NCBI RefSeq assembly: GCF_005281615.1
Contig: NZ_SZZM01000004.1
Coordinates: 248,001 to 312,000, forward strand
Direction: 5' to 3'
Length of the DNA stretch: 64,000 bases
From: Rhodoligotrophos defluvii
Lineage (GTDB): Bacteria > Pseudomonadota > Alphaproteobacteria > Rhizobiales > Im1
The notes under the pieces are model-generated. The model searched no databases, was not told where the DNA came from, and was given only the letters and a program-made list of their open reading frames with translations. The number at the start of each line of letters is the position of its first letter. Positions within the stretch are counted from its first letter, which is position 1. The translations under genes were made by a program, and so were the position numbers. Positions 27,131-36,194 of the stretch are shown here, piece by piece.

Positions 27131-28100
27131 AGACGATCCTCGGGTCGAGCCAGCCATAGAGCAGATCGACGATGAAGTTGAGGACGATGACCACCGCGGC
27201 CATCAGGAAGAAGGTCGCCTGGGCCACCGGATAGTCTCGCTGCGCCACCGAGTTGACCATGAGCCTGCCCATGCCCGGCCAGCTGAACACATATTCGAGC
27301 AGCACCTGACCGCCGAGCGCGAAGCCCACCATGATGGCGATATAGGTCAGAACCGGCAGGAAGGCATTGCGCCGCGCGATCTGGCGCAGGCGGCGATTGG
27401 AAAGGCCTTGGGCGCGGGCGAACTGCATATAGTCTTCGCCGCGCACTTCCAGCATGGCCGTGCGCGTGATCATCAGCGGGTCGGAAATGAAATAGATGGC
27501 GCCGGCGATCACCGGCAGCGTGAGATGCATCACAAGGTCATAGCCGGGCAGGGCCTGGATCCATGTCTCGGGATAGAAGAACTGCTCGCGCATGCCGCCG
27601 ATCGGGAACCAGCCGAGCCTATAGGAGAACAGCATCAGGAGAAGGATCGCGATCCAGAAGATCGGCAGCGCACGTGGCAGGAGCGCGATCAGCGAGCCGA
27701 TCTGCTCGACCCGCTCGCCCCGGTGCCAGCCGAGATAAGCGCCGGCCCAGATGCCCACGGCCAGTGCGATCACCAGAATGGGCGCCATCAGGATCAGCGT
27801 GTTGCCGAGCATCGGCAGCACGATCTCCATCACCGGCCGGCGGAAATAGAGCGACAGGCCGAGATCGCCCCGGGCCAGGTTGGCGAGATAGGAGAGATAC
27901 TGCTCCCACATGGGGCGATCCAAGCCCCAGGCGGCCCGCAGCTGCTGTTGCGCTTCCGGCGGCAATTCCCCGGTGCCGAGCAGCATGGTGGTGGGGTCGC
28001 CCGGGATCAGCCGGAACATGACGAACATGATCGTCAGCAGCAGAAACAGGGTGACGACCGTCTGCACCAGGCGTCGCCCGGCATATCGCCAGAACATCAT
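27123..28100 (-). CDS. Oligopeptide ABC transporter permease, DppB/OppB type
   Basis: The 325-residue permease has the DppB N-terminus (RRLVQTVVTLFLLLTIMFV), the conserved FRLIPGDP, six predicted spans, the docking loop near DYMQFARAQGLSNRRL and the terminal VDLLYGWLDPRI. It follows the substrate-binding-protein gene after 78 bp that contain a strong hairpin. Confidence 0.93.
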   Translation of the reverse strand: MMFWRYAGRRLVQTVVTLFLLLTIMFVMFRLIPGDPTTMLLGTGELPPEAQQQLRAAWGLDRPMWEQYLSYLANLARGDLGLSLYFRRPVMEIVLPMLGNTLILMAPILVIALAVGIWAGAYLGWHRGERVEQIGSLIALLPRALPIFWIAILLLMLFSYRLGWFPIGGMREQFFYPETWIQALPGYDLVMHLTLPVIAGAIYFISDPLMITRTAMLEVRGEDYMQFARAQGLSNRRLRQIARRNAFLPVLTYIAIMVGFALGGQVLLEYVFSWPGMGRLMVNSVAQRDYPVAQATFFLMAAVVIVLNFIVDLLYGWLDPRIVYD

Positions 28101-28144
28101 GTTTCACGCTGCTCCGTCGGTGTGCCGTCGGTCAGGGTGAGCAG

Positions 28145-28170
28145 GCGGCAGCCGCAGTCCCGGCTGCCGC
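28145..28170 (-). terminator. Intercistronic stem-loop after the binding-protein gene
   Basis: GCGGCAGCC (28145-28153) and GGCTGCCGC (28162-28170) form a perfect 9-bp stem with an 8-nt loop, 8 bp past the stop of the binding-protein gene and before the DppB-type gene. No U-tract follows, so partial attenuation or 3'-end protection of the upstream message is more likely than full termination. Confidence 0.6.
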
Positions 28171-28178
28171 GGGCGCGA

Positions 28179-29870
28179 TCAGCTCGGCAGCTTCAGCTTG
28201 CCGTTGCCGTCCCAGGTGAAGCCGGCATCTTTCAGCACCTGCCGGGCCTTGTCGATGCTCGGCTCGGGGTTGGGCACATCGGGATTGCTCCACTGCTTCA
28301 GCACCGGGGTGATCATGGTGTTGTTGGCCAGCGTGCCGGCGCCGGAGAAGATGATATCGAGATACTTCTTGCGGTCGGTCGCATGCTGCAGCGCCAGCCT
28401 CAGCGCCGGATTGTCCATCGGCGCCATGGCCAGGTTGAAGCGGATCTCGTGCATGCCGTGGGTCGGCGTCTGCACGATCTCGATATCCGGGTTCTGGCCC
28501 AGCCGCTTGCCTTGGGTCACGTCCATGGTCCAGCCGAACAGGTCGGCCTCGCCGCGTTCCATCATGCCGATCTGGTTCTCGATGGCCGGAACCGGCAGCA
28601 GCACCAGCCCGTCCAGTTTGGGCGGCATGAAGAATTCCTTGTGGGCAGCCAGGTTGAGATATTCGCCCTTGCGCCACTCCACATATTTCCACGGGCCGGA
28701 CCCGACCGGCTGGTCGTTCGGCCAGTCGGCAGGAGAGGCAAGGCCGCTATTGCCCGGCACCTGCTCCCATACATGCTTCGGCGCGATGAACGCGAAGCCC
28801 AGCACATTGGGCACGAAGGCCGCATAGGGCTGGTTGAGCTTCAGACGCACCGTGTTGTCGCCGGTAATCTCGGCGCTCTTCACCGAGTCCACCACCCGCG
28901 CCAGCGCCGGGAACTTCCATTTGAGGATGTAGTCGAAGGTGAATTTCACATCCTCCACGGTCACCGGCTTGCCGTCGTGGAAGGTCTGGCCGGGCCTGAG
29001 CGTGAGGTCCATGGTCGTGGGATCGACCAGCGTCCAGCTCTCCAGCGACCAGGGCATGATGTTGGCGTCCTTGTCGCGGGTGACGAAGGTCGCGTAGATC
29101 TGCCGCAGCACGGACGAATTGTAGACTTCCGGGGTGAGGAACGGATTGAGCGAGGCGATGTCGTAGATCGAGGTGATCTTGACCACCTTGCGCGGCGTCA
29201 GCGCCTCCAGCCCGAGATAGGAGAGCGGCGCATAGGGAAAACCGATGCCATTGCCGATGATCGGCGTGACGCCTCCGAACTTCGCCTTGTTGTAGGCCTG
29301 GATGATGTCGCGGTGGAACAGCACCATCAGCGGATTGTCCTTGGCCGAAATGGCCTGGGCTTCCATCACCAGCTGGCGGCGTTTTGCTTCGTCCACCTCC
29401 ACGCGCTGGGCGTTGGCGACCTCGTCATAGGCCGGATTCATGTAATGGCCGTAGTTCAGCCCGCCCTTCACGGCGCGCTTGGAGTTCAGGATCTCGTTCA
29501 GGAAGAAATCCGGGTCCATGCGGTCCGGCGCGCCGCCCCAGGACATGGACACCAGATGCGGCAGCTTGTGCTCGCCAACCACCTGGGCCACCCAGGTGTC
29601 CAGCGTGCCCTGCTGCACCTCCACCTCCAAGCCGAGCTCGGCATAGTCACGGGTCGCCTGGCGCCAGATTTCGATCATATCCGGCCAGTTTGGCGACATG
29701 GCCTGCAGCTTGGGCATGACGCTTCCCGGTGCGGCCTGGGCGCGCGCCTCGCGAATCGTTGCCTCGAGGCCGGCGAGTGTCGCCCCGCTTACGGACGTTA
29801 TGCCGAGAGCGCCGAGGAACTGCAGGAGCCGCCGGCGCGTGAGTTCGGTTTCCAGTGCGTTCGAAGACAT
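28179..29870 (-). CDS. Oligopeptide-type ABC transporter substrate-binding protein with Tat-like signal
   Basis: The 563-residue SBP_bac_5 (DppA/OppA-like) protein has an N-terminus with a twin-arginine motif TRRRLLQFLG followed by a hydrophobic stretch ending near AQA, suggesting Tat export. The mature region has the family's INRSL-type layout: SLNPFLTPEVYNSSVLRQIY, then the FHDGKPVTVEDVKFTFDY segment. It is the first gene of the importer operon, followed by DppB, DppC, DppD, DppF, M20, AbgB-like and aldolase-like genes. The ligand is probably a peptide or acyl-amino acid. Confidence 0.9.
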   Translation of the reverse strand: MSSNALETELTRRRLLQFLGALGITSVSGATLAGLEATIREARAQAAPGSVMPKLQAMSPNWPDMIEIWRQATRDYAELGLEVEVQQGTLDTWVAQVVGEHKLPHLVSMSWGGAPDRMDPDFFLNEILNSKRAVKGGLNYGHYMNPAYDEVANAQRVEVDEAKRRQLVMEAQAISAKDNPLMVLFHRDIIQAYNKAKFGGVTPIIGNGIGFPYAPLSYLGLEALTPRKVVKITSIYDIASLNPFLTPEVYNSSVLRQIYATFVTRDKDANIMPWSLESWTLVDPTTMDLTLRPGQTFHDGKPVTVEDVKFTFDYILKWKFPALARVVDSVKSAEITGDNTVRLKLNQPYAAFVPNVLGFAFIAPKHVWEQVPGNSGLASPADWPNDQPVGSGPWKYVEWRKGEYLNLAAHKEFFMPPKLDGLVLLPVPAIENQIGMMERGEADLFGWTMDVTQGKRLGQNPDIEIVQTPTHGMHEIRFNLAMAPMDNPALRLALQHATDRKKYLDIIFSGAGTLANNTMITPVLKQWSNPDVPNPEPSIDKARQVLKDAGFTWDGNGKLKLPS

Positions 29871-29913
29871 GAGACCCCTCCGCCTGTGCAGACATTTTTC
29901 TTCTAACTATGGC

Positions 29914-29943
29914 TATAATTCATATAAACATGATCGAAGGCAA
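29914..29943. promoter_or_regulatory. Divergent promoter elements between binding-protein gene and M20 copy 2
   Basis: A consensus TATAAT lies at 29914-29919 on the plus strand, 72 bp before the M20 start, without a clear -35. On the minus strand AGGCAA (29938-29943, reading TTGCCT) and ATAATT (29915-29920, reading AATTAT) are 17 nt apart and could serve the importer operon. The two -10 elements overlap, so one regulator could affect both directions. Confidence 0.4.
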
Positions 29944-29990
29944 CAGCTTTTGGACGGATATCAAATCGCCGTCGGGACGGGGAAGCGAGC

Positions 29991-31238
29991 ATGGATTTGA
30001 AGGGGCAGCTGCTCGAATGGATCGAGCGGGATCGCGACGAACTCATCGATTTTGTGTGCAGGTTCGTGAGGGCCAAGAGTCCCAATCCGCCGGGGGACAC
30101 CACCGAGGCGGTCAAGGTCGTCACCGATTTCCTCGGCGCGAAGGGCGTGCCTTTCCGGCTCGTCGACCCGCAGCCCACCATGGCCAATATCGTGGGCACG
30201 TTCGAAGGCGGCGCGCCTGGCCGGCATCTCGTGCTCAACGGCCATATCGACGTGTTTCCCGTGGACGAAACCGAGGAATGGACGCACGGACCTTGGAGCG
30301 GTGCTGTCGCCGATGGCAAGATCTGGGGCCGCGGCATCGCCGATATGAAATGCGGCACCTCGGCCTCGATCTTCACCTACTGCTATCTCCACCGCCTCCG
30401 TGAGCACCTGAAAGGCAAGCTGACGCTGACGGCCGTATCCGACGAGGAGACGTTCGGGCCCTGGGGCGCGCGCTATCTGATGGAGCATCATCGCGACGAG
30501 GTGCTGGGCGACTGCTGCCTCAATGGCGAGCCGAGCGGTCCGGTCACGCTGCGCTTCGGCGAGAAGGGGCCGCTATGGATCAAGTTCACGGTGCGCACGC
30601 CCGGGGCGCATGGCTCCTATACCCATCTCTCGCCCAGCGCCACCAAGATCGCCGCCAAGCTGATCCACGATCTGGAGGCGGTGACCGAGATCCCCACCCC
30701 CGGAACGCCAGACATCGAGAGGGCTCTGACGGAGGGCGAGGCGGCGATCGAGCGCGCCTTGGGTAAAGGCGCAAGCAAGACGCTGCAGAGGGTTACGCTG
30801 AACATCGGGCGCATCAATGGTGGGCTCAAAGTCAACATGATCCCCGGGCTTTGCGAATTCGAGGCCGATTTCCGCCTGCCCGTCGGCTACGCCAAGGAGC
30901 ACATCCTGCCCAAGATCAGGGAGATCGCGGCGCGTTATCCCGAGGTCACCATGGAGGAGATCAACTACTCCGAGGCTAAGGCTTGCGATCCCTTTGGGGA
31001 GATGGCGCAGATCATCCAGCAGAACGTTGAGGCGCTGCGCGGCTTCAAGCCCACGCCCATTATCAGCATGGGCGGCAGCGATGCCCGGCTATGGCGGCAA
31101 AGAGGCGTGCCGGCCTATATCTATGGCCCCTATCCTTACGGCATGGGTCAGAAGGACGAATATGTGGATGTCGAAGACTTTCTCCACGTCGTCCGCACGC
31201 ATGTCCTATCCGCGTTCGACTATCTCAGCCGCGGCTAG
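29991..31238 (+). CDS. M20 metallohydrolase (ArgE/DapE-like), copy 2
   Basis: The 415-residue protein is a close paralog of the gene at 22927-24180, with the same NGHIDVFP, GRGIADMKCG, SDEETFG and LNGEPSG motifs and the same long central conserved block. Here too the last metal-binding His is missing (MGQKDEYV). GGGGAAG precedes the ATG. It is divergent from the importer operon and followed by the GntR gene after 27 bp. Confidence 0.88.
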   Translation: MDLKGQLLEWIERDRDELIDFVCRFVRAKSPNPPGDTTEAVKVVTDFLGAKGVPFRLVDPQPTMANIVGTFEGGAPGRHLVLNGHIDVFPVDETEEWTHGPWSGAVADGKIWGRGIADMKCGTSASIFTYCYLHRLREHLKGKLTLTAVSDEETFGPWGARYLMEHHRDEVLGDCCLNGEPSGPVTLRFGEKGPLWIKFTVRTPGAHGSYTHLSPSATKIAAKLIHDLEAVTEIPTPGTPDIERALTEGEAAIERALGKGASKTLQRVTLNIGRINGGLKVNMIPGLCEFEADFRLPVGYAKEHILPKIREIAARYPEVTMEEINYSEAKACDPFGEMAQIIQQNVEALRGFKPTPIISMGGSDARLWRQRGVPAYIYGPYPYGMGQKDEYVDVEDFLHVVRTHVLSAFDYLSRG

Positions 31239-31265
31239 CTGGCAAGGCAACACGCGGAGGACAGG

Positions 31266-32033
31266 GTGAGCCTTCTCCAACGCCGCAAGCCCTTTCAGAA
31301 ATTGAAGCTGTCGGACCAGATCCTGGCCGACCTGCACCAGTGGATCGCACGGGAGAACCTTCAGCCCGGCGATCGCCTGCCGAATGAGAAGCAGCTGATG
31401 CAGCATTACGGCTGCGCCAAGGGAACCATTCGCGAGGCTCTCAAGGCGCTGGAGATCCAGGGCTTCATCAAGATGCAGACGGGCCCGAACGGAGGCGCCG
31501 AGATTCAGCCGGTCTCCCTCGACCGCGTGCTGGAGCAGCTGCGCGCCTTCGTGCATTTCCAGACGATCACCTTCCAGCACATCTACGATCTTCGTGCAGA
31601 CCTCGAGGTGCGTTTGGCGGACAACGTCGTCGGGCGGATTTCGGAAGAGCAGTTTGGGCGACTGCAAGCCAATATCGAGGAATGCGACAAGCTCCAGAAG
31701 AGCGGCGACTACGCCATGGGCCGCCGGGTGGAGATCGGATTCCACGACATTCTGACCGAAGCCTGCGACAACCCGATCCTCACCGTCACCTGCCGTTTCC
31801 TGAACGATCTCCTGCGCGACCTCGTCAGTATGCGCACGAACAATTATGCCGAGCACAGAAATTTCGGGCAGCACAACATCGACAGCCACCGCACGCTGCT
31901 GAAGCTGCTGCGCGATGGCGACCGCCAGAAGGTGCTGGCTGCCATGAAGGAACACATGTGCGAAGTTGAAGCCTATATGAGGCGAGCGGACGATCAGCTC
32001 GGGTCCCAACCCAGGCGCTTGCGGCGAGGATAG
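31266..32033 (+). CDS. GntR/FadR-family regulator
   Basis: The 255-residue protein has a winged HTH (QILADLHQWIARENLQPGDRLP, residues about 17-38, with recognition helix GCAKGTIREALKALE) and a C-terminal FCD domain. The FCD domain includes FHDILTEACDNPI and SHRTLLKLL, which carry the conserved metal-binding His residues. The start is GTG behind CGGAGG. Being co-directional with M20 copy 2 and divergent from the importer operon, it is the likely local regulator of this block. Confidence 0.88.
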   Translation: MSLLQRRKPFQKLKLSDQILADLHQWIARENLQPGDRLPNEKQLMQHYGCAKGTIREALKALEIQGFIKMQTGPNGGAEIQPVSLDRVLEQLRAFVHFQTITFQHIYDLRADLEVRLADNVVGRISEEQFGRLQANIEECDKLQKSGDYAMGRRVEIGFHDILTEACDNPILTVTCRFLNDLLRDLVSMRTNNYAEHRNFGQHNIDSHRTLLKLLRDGDRQKVLAAMKEHMCEVEAYMRRADDQLGSQPRRLRRG

Positions 32034-32054
32034 GTCGTTGGACGACTTGAGTGA

Positions 32055-32726
32055 TCAGTCGAGCTCGCGCGCATAGGCGACCACCGAGATATAGCGGATC
32101 GGCAGCTGGTCCAGCTTGTCGGGCCCATGCAGGGCGGAGGCATCGAAGAACAAGGAGTCGCCCGGGCGCATCCGATAGCTCTTCGAGGCATAGCGATAGG
32201 TCATTTCCCCTTCCAGCAGGTAGATGAACTCCATCCCATTGTGCTGCAGGGCCGGATGCACGAAGGAGTCCTCCGTGAGCGTGATCAGATAGGGCTCTAT
32301 GATGATCCGCGGGTTGTTGGAATGGCCCAGCACTTGGTAGAGGTGCCCGAAGCGGCTGCCCTTCCGCTCCACATGCAGCCCCTCGCCAGCCCTGACGAAG
32401 GTGGCGTCCTGCAGGTCCTCGTAGCGTCGGAAGAAGGTGGCGATCGGCACGTTCAGGGCCTTCGCCAGTGACTTCATGGTGCCGAGGGAAGGGGACGTGT
32501 TGCCGTTCTCGATCCGCGAGAGCATGGCGCGCGAGACACCCGACATGGCCGCCAGATCAGCGATGGAGAGGCCCTTTTTCTGCCGGAGGGCGCGAAGCTC
32601 GAGGCCGATGACCAGCTCGAGGTCGTTCTCCCGAGAAACCACCACCTCATCGAGATCTTCTACGGCTTCCGCCGGCCCCTTCACAGTCTCCAATGCCTTC
32701 CGCGCAGATCGCCTTTTGTCCGTCAT
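32055..32726 (-). CDS. XRE-family regulator with C-terminal cupin domain
   Basis: The 223-residue protein has an HTH at about residues 42-96 (LRALRQKKGLSIADLAAMSG, then SRAMLSRIENG) and a cupin sensor domain (about 145-220) with HNGMEFIYLLEGEMTY and PGDSLFFDASALHGP. This PuuR-like layout is common among regulators of amine and amino-acid catabolism. It is the last gene of the triple-Rid/aminotransferase operon, so it may regulate its own operon through the dyad at 35354-35376. Confidence 0.88.
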   Translation of the reverse strand: MTDKRRSARKALETVKGPAEAVEDLDEVVVSRENDLELVIGLELRALRQKKGLSIADLAAMSGVSRAMLSRIENGNTSPSLGTMKSLAKALNVPIATFFRRYEDLQDATFVRAGEGLHVERKGSRFGHLYQVLGHSNNPRIIIEPYLITLTEDSFVHPALQHNGMEFIYLLEGEMTYRYASKSYRMRPGDSLFFDASALHGPDKLDQLPIRYISVVAYARELD

Positions 32727-32803
32727 TCGAGATGGCCTCGCCAGCTGCTGTTCGCGCCGACCATGCCCGAAGCTCTTCCCGCCATCAATGCGGAATGATC
32801 ATG

Positions 32804-34090
32804 TCAGCCGGTCAGCTCGGCAACCGCTTCGAGTGCAGCTTCCATGGCGCTCACCCCATGCGCGAGTGCTGCGTCGTCAACCATTGTCGCCAGCGCCATG
32901 ACACCTCCGGGCGCGAAGGAGACGCCCCGGTTGAGGCAGGCCAATTGGAAGAGAACAGACACGCCGAAGGCGGACGGATCGTCTTCGTGACGTGCGGGGT
33001 CGTTGAGAAAGGCGATGCCCAGCACGGAACCGGCCCCGGTCACCGCCACCGGCAGGCCCAGCGCATCGGCCTTTGCCTTGAGCGCCTGCCTCAGCTGAAT
33101 GGCGCGACCGTCCATTGCCGCAATCGCACCGGCTGTGAGGTCCGCAACAGCAACCCGCCCTGCGGCCGCGCCGATGCGATTGCCGTTGAACGAGCCGCCG
33201 TGGAACACGCTGCCCCCTTTGCGCGGATCGAGGATGCTCATGATCTCCGCCCGCCCGGCCACCGCGCCCATGGGCGTTCCCCCGCCCAGGAACTTGCCCA
33301 GCATGATGAGGTCGGGATCGAGGCCGAACCTCTCCGCCGAGCCTCCTTCTGCCAAGCGAAACATCAGGCAGTCATCGAGGATGAACACCGCGCCATGCTT
33401 CTTTGCCAGCGCCTGTACGCCGGTGAGAAATCCGGGTTCCGGGGGGATCACACGCCCGGTGAACATGATCGGCTCGAGCACCACCGCCGCGATGTCGCGC
33501 CCGTGCTCGGCAAGCACCTTCTCGAAGGACGCGACATTGTTGAACTCGGCGATCAGCGCCCGTCCCGGCATGTCACGGAAACCGTAAAGTCCCGCCTCCA
33601 GATCCGAATAGCTGCCGTGATAGGCGCGTTCGGCCTTGAGAATCAGCGGTCTGCCCGTCACGGCCCGGGCAACGCGCACCGCGATCATTCCGGCCTCCGA
33701 GCCGGAATTGGTGAATCGCAGAAGCTCGGCATTGGGCAGGCGCGCTTGCAGCAGCTCCGCGAAGCTCACCAGCTCATCGGAGATGTTGCCCAGCGCCATG
33801 CCGTCGCTCAGCCGGGAAGTGATCGCCTCTCTGATCGGCGGATAATCGTGGCCGTGAATGATGCTCAGGCCATTATAGAAGAGGTCCAGGTAGCGGTTGC
33901 CATCCACATCCCACAGCCAAGGGCCGGAGCCGCGTTCAAACACCACCGGATAAGGCGGGTGGAAGACCGTGGTCCGGGTGTTGCCGCCGGTGATGGAACG
34001 CGCCGCGCGCTCCATGAGCTCAGCCGATTTGGCGGTTCTGGCACGGTATTCCCGCTCGATGGCGGTGTCCTTCAGACGGGCGTTGCTCAT
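32804..34090 (-). CDS. Class III PLP aminotransferase, glutamate-1-semialdehyde-aminomutase-like
   Basis: The 428-residue fold-type I enzyme has GGNTRTTVFHPPYPVVFERG near the N-terminus, SGSEAGMIAVRVARAVTGR, the PLP-aspartate in FILDDCLMFR and the Schiff-base Lys in LIMLGKFLGGGTP. It resembles GSA aminomutase-like aminotransferases. A heme role is unlikely given its place between a Rid protein and an XRE-cupin regulator. It may transaminate an amino acid, beta-amino acid or diamine from the surrounding pathway. Confidence 0.87.
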   Translation of the reverse strand: MSNARLKDTAIEREYRARTAKSAELMERAARSITGGNTRTTVFHPPYPVVFERGSGPWLWDVDGNRYLDLFYNGLSIIHGHDYPPIREAITSRLSDGMALGNISDELVSFAELLQARLPNAELLRFTNSGSEAGMIAVRVARAVTGRPLILKAERAYHGSYSDLEAGLYGFRDMPGRALIAEFNNVASFEKVLAEHGRDIAAVVLEPIMFTGRVIPPEPGFLTGVQALAKKHGAVFILDDCLMFRLAEGGSAERFGLDPDLIMLGKFLGGGTPMGAVAGRAEIMSILDPRKGGSVFHGGSFNGNRIGAAAGRVAVADLTAGAIAAMDGRAIQLRQALKAKADALGLPVAVTGAGSVLGIAFLNDPARHEDDPSAFGVSVLFQLACLNRGVSFAPGGVMALATMVDDAALAHGVSAMEAALEAVAELTG

Positions 34091-34105
34091 GGATCACCCT
34101 TGATT

Positions 34106-35266
34106 TTAGCGGCAGTGGGCGGTCAGCTCGACCTCGACCAGCGCCTCGGCATGGAAGAAGCGGCAGACCACGTCGGAGCGCGCGTAGGCCGCATCGCCCG
34201 CCCAGTGCCGCTCTATGCGGCGCACGATCTCGAGATGCTCGCGCTCGCGGCAGAAGATGCGGCTGGTGACGATATCGGACCATGTGCACCCGGCTGCGCT
34301 CAGCATCTTGTCCATGAAGGTCATCACGCGGCGTGCCTGCGCCTCGATATCGCGGGGATGCACGATCTCGTCCTGCTCGTCGTTCGAGATTTCCGCCTGC
34401 AGGTGCACGAGATCGCCGACCTTCACCGCGTGCGGCACGCCCGGCGTGTCCACCATGGCATTGGTGTTGAGCGAGATCTTGGTGCCGCTGGCGGCCTCGG
34501 CTTCCGCGGCGATCACCCAGCCACCGTCGTCACCGCCGCCGCTCGGGTCTTGCCGGAGACAGGCGACCGAGGTCGAGGTGAACCGCCCGGTTGGCACGAA
34601 GCTACCGCGCCCCTCGCGCACCAGGTTGAAATCCGCAGAGGTTTCAGTGATGAACTGGCGCACGCGGACCAGGTCGCGCCAGGGAATGCCCGCTTGCTTC
34701 AGGAGAGCGTCGAAGCCGGTATAGATCGCGTTCGTCTGGTCGCCGAGGGTTGCGGGATCGGCGCCGCCGGGACGATACGCACGACGCCCGCCGAGATAGA
34801 CGTGACGCCCCACGCGAATGCCGGGCGCCCAGGTCTCCCCATGCCCGCTGCCGCCATCCAAGACGCGCTTTTCCGTGCCGACATGGGCGATCATCTCCAC
34901 CTGGAGCCGGCTGCCCTCGTGCGCGAGCCCGAAGCAGATATCCGTGCCCGCCTGTTGGCCTTGTGGCAGATGCTCCGCAACAATTGACCGCAACTCGGCG
35001 ATTTCGGCGGCTGATGGCCCGGGTGGGGCGAAGAAATGGTTGACCTTTGCCACCTCGGACCAGCCCGCGCCCGCCGCCGCGAGAATCGCGCCCAGGTTCC
35101 GGTAGATCTGCCGGGCCTGGGCCGCGAGATCACCCGGGCGGACAAGCCGGCCGTCTCGATCGAGTGCGGCGATGGACGAGGTGTAGACCACATTGTCCAC
35201 CCGGACCGCATGGGCAAAGGGCCCGGGGTCGAAGATCTCCGGCGCGATGACGTTCAACTTTCTCAT
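34106..35266 (-). CDS. Protein of three fused Rid (YjgF/YER057c/UK114) domains
   Basis: The 386-residue protein contains three consecutive Rid-like domains at about residues 10-128, 145-262 and 268-385. Each shows the QAR/QTxxxxxNLxxxLxxAG helix: QARQIYRNLGAILAAAG, QTNAIYTGFDALLKQAG and QARRVMTFMDKMLSAAG. Each then has a W-(S/R)-(E/D)-(V/L/I)-x-x-x-x-x-F segment. Only domain 3 keeps an Arg in the position of the RidA catalytic Arg (ARSDVV). RidA proteins are homotrimers, so this chain may fold as a covalent pseudotrimer. It is the first gene of an operon with the aminotransferase (15 bp on) and XRE-cupin genes. Confidence 0.85.
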   Translation of the reverse strand: MRKLNVIAPEIFDPGPFAHAVRVDNVVYTSSIAALDRDGRLVRPGDLAAQARQIYRNLGAILAAAGAGWSEVAKVNHFFAPPGPSAAEIAELRSIVAEHLPQGQQAGTDICFGLAHEGSRLQVEMIAHVGTEKRVLDGGSGHGETWAPGIRVGRHVYLGGRRAYRPGGADPATLGDQTNAIYTGFDALLKQAGIPWRDLVRVRQFITETSADFNLVREGRGSFVPTGRFTSTSVACLRQDPSGGGDDGGWVIAAEAEAASGTKISLNTNAMVDTPGVPHAVKVGDLVHLQAEISNDEQDEIVHPRDIEAQARRVMTFMDKMLSAAGCTWSDIVTSRIFCREREHLEIVRRIERHWAGDAAYARSDVVCRFFHAEALVEVELTAHCR

Positions 35267-35328
35267 GGAGATCTCCTGAAAGCCAGGCGCGACGAGCCGC
35301 CGGGCACGCTGCAGGACGGAATATCCTG

Positions 35329-35376
35329 AGCCTAGTGACTCCCTCTATTGTGTGTCAAGCAACTTTGTTGCATGAC
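35329..35376 (-). promoter_or_regulatory. Promoter and 23-bp dyad operator of the triple-Rid operon
   Basis: GTCAAGCAAC (35354-35363), TTT, GTTGCATGAC (35367-35376) form a dyad with one mismatched pair. On the minus strand it ends in a perfect -35 TTGACA (35358-35353); 18 nt further a TAGGCT (35334-35329) could be the -10. The dyad lies 88 bp before the triple-Rid start. It matches the site at 49035-49057 in sequence, orientation and distance. Confidence 0.65.
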
Positions 35377-35388
35377 TGGCAACACAGC

Positions 35389-36072
35389 TCAATGGGCGAC
35401 CGCACGCTTGCGCCGGTCCCGCATCGCCGTCGCGGCGGTGCTGTTCTCTCCCGAGCGTCTGACGAGCTGTCCATCCCGAACGGCAAGACCCAGCCCTGCC
35501 GCCACAGCCTGCAGGAAGCTTCGCTCGACCGATGCCTTGTCGAGGTTCTCAGCCCCGGTGACGGTATGGATGCAAAGACCGTTCACATAGGCATCGAGCT
35601 CGGCAGCCAGGGCTTTCGCATGTTGCGGATCGATGTCGGGCCGGATGAAAGCGAGCACCTCCGCAATCATCTCTTCGAACAGGCGACGGCGTTCTTGAAT
35701 GACTTGCCTGAGCTCTTTCGATTGCATGGACTCGGCCATGGCCCAAGCCCAGATGCGGGATCCCACATAGGGCATGCCCTTCGTGTCGAACGGCCCGATG
35801 CGGGTCAGCGCGCGCAGCTTGCCCTCCCCAGTCGTCTCCGCTTCGACCTCGGCACGAATGGCGGTCTGGAACCATTCCGACACATAGAGCAACGTATCGA
35901 CCAAGAGCGCGATCTTGTTCTTGTAATAGTGATTGATCATGCCTGTGCTGACCTTCGCCGCCTTGGCGACGTCGGCCAGCGTGGTGCGGTCGAACCCCCT
36001 CTTGGAAATGACCTTGGCGGCAGCCCGCCGGATCTGCTCCCGCCGTATCGGTTCCATGCCAACCTTCGGCAT
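35389..36072 (-). CDS. TetR-family regulator, BetI-like
   Basis: The 227-residue protein has a TetR HTH (IRRAAAKVISKRGFDRTTLA, then DVAKAAKVSTGMINHYYKNK) and a helical C-terminal domain of the BetI type. The ATG is preceded by AAGGAGAAGGGCGG. It is divergent from the polyamine-type importer operon, and the shared region contains three copies of a CC(A/G)ATCAGCC motif, its probable binding sites. BetI-type regulators often sense amines, which suits the neighbours. Confidence 0.87.
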   Translation of the reverse strand: MPKVGMEPIRREQIRRAAAKVISKRGFDRTTLADVAKAAKVSTGMINHYYKNKIALLVDTLLYVSEWFQTAIRAEVEAETTGEGKLRALTRIGPFDTKGMPYVGSRIWAWAMAESMQSKELRQVIQERRRLFEEMIAEVLAFIRPDIDPQHAKALAAELDAYVNGLCIHTVTGAENLDKASVERSFLQAVAAGLGLAVRDGQLVRRSGENSTAATAMRDRRKRAVAH

Positions 36073-36194
36073 TCCGCCCTTCTCCTTCTGTCCTGCAGCA
36101 TCGAAGGCCCTCGCAGCCTCCAGGCGGCACATGCCGCCGCGTCCACGCTCCTGTCAACCCCAAGCTGCTGTTCTCCGCCCGCGTTTTGCATACT

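Noticed and set aside
32804-34090. Assignment as hemL (glutamate-1-semialdehyde aminomutase)
   Set aside because: The fold matches, but the gene is linked to Rid and XRE-cupin genes rather than tetrapyrrole genes, and class III aminotransferases of similar sequence have many roles.
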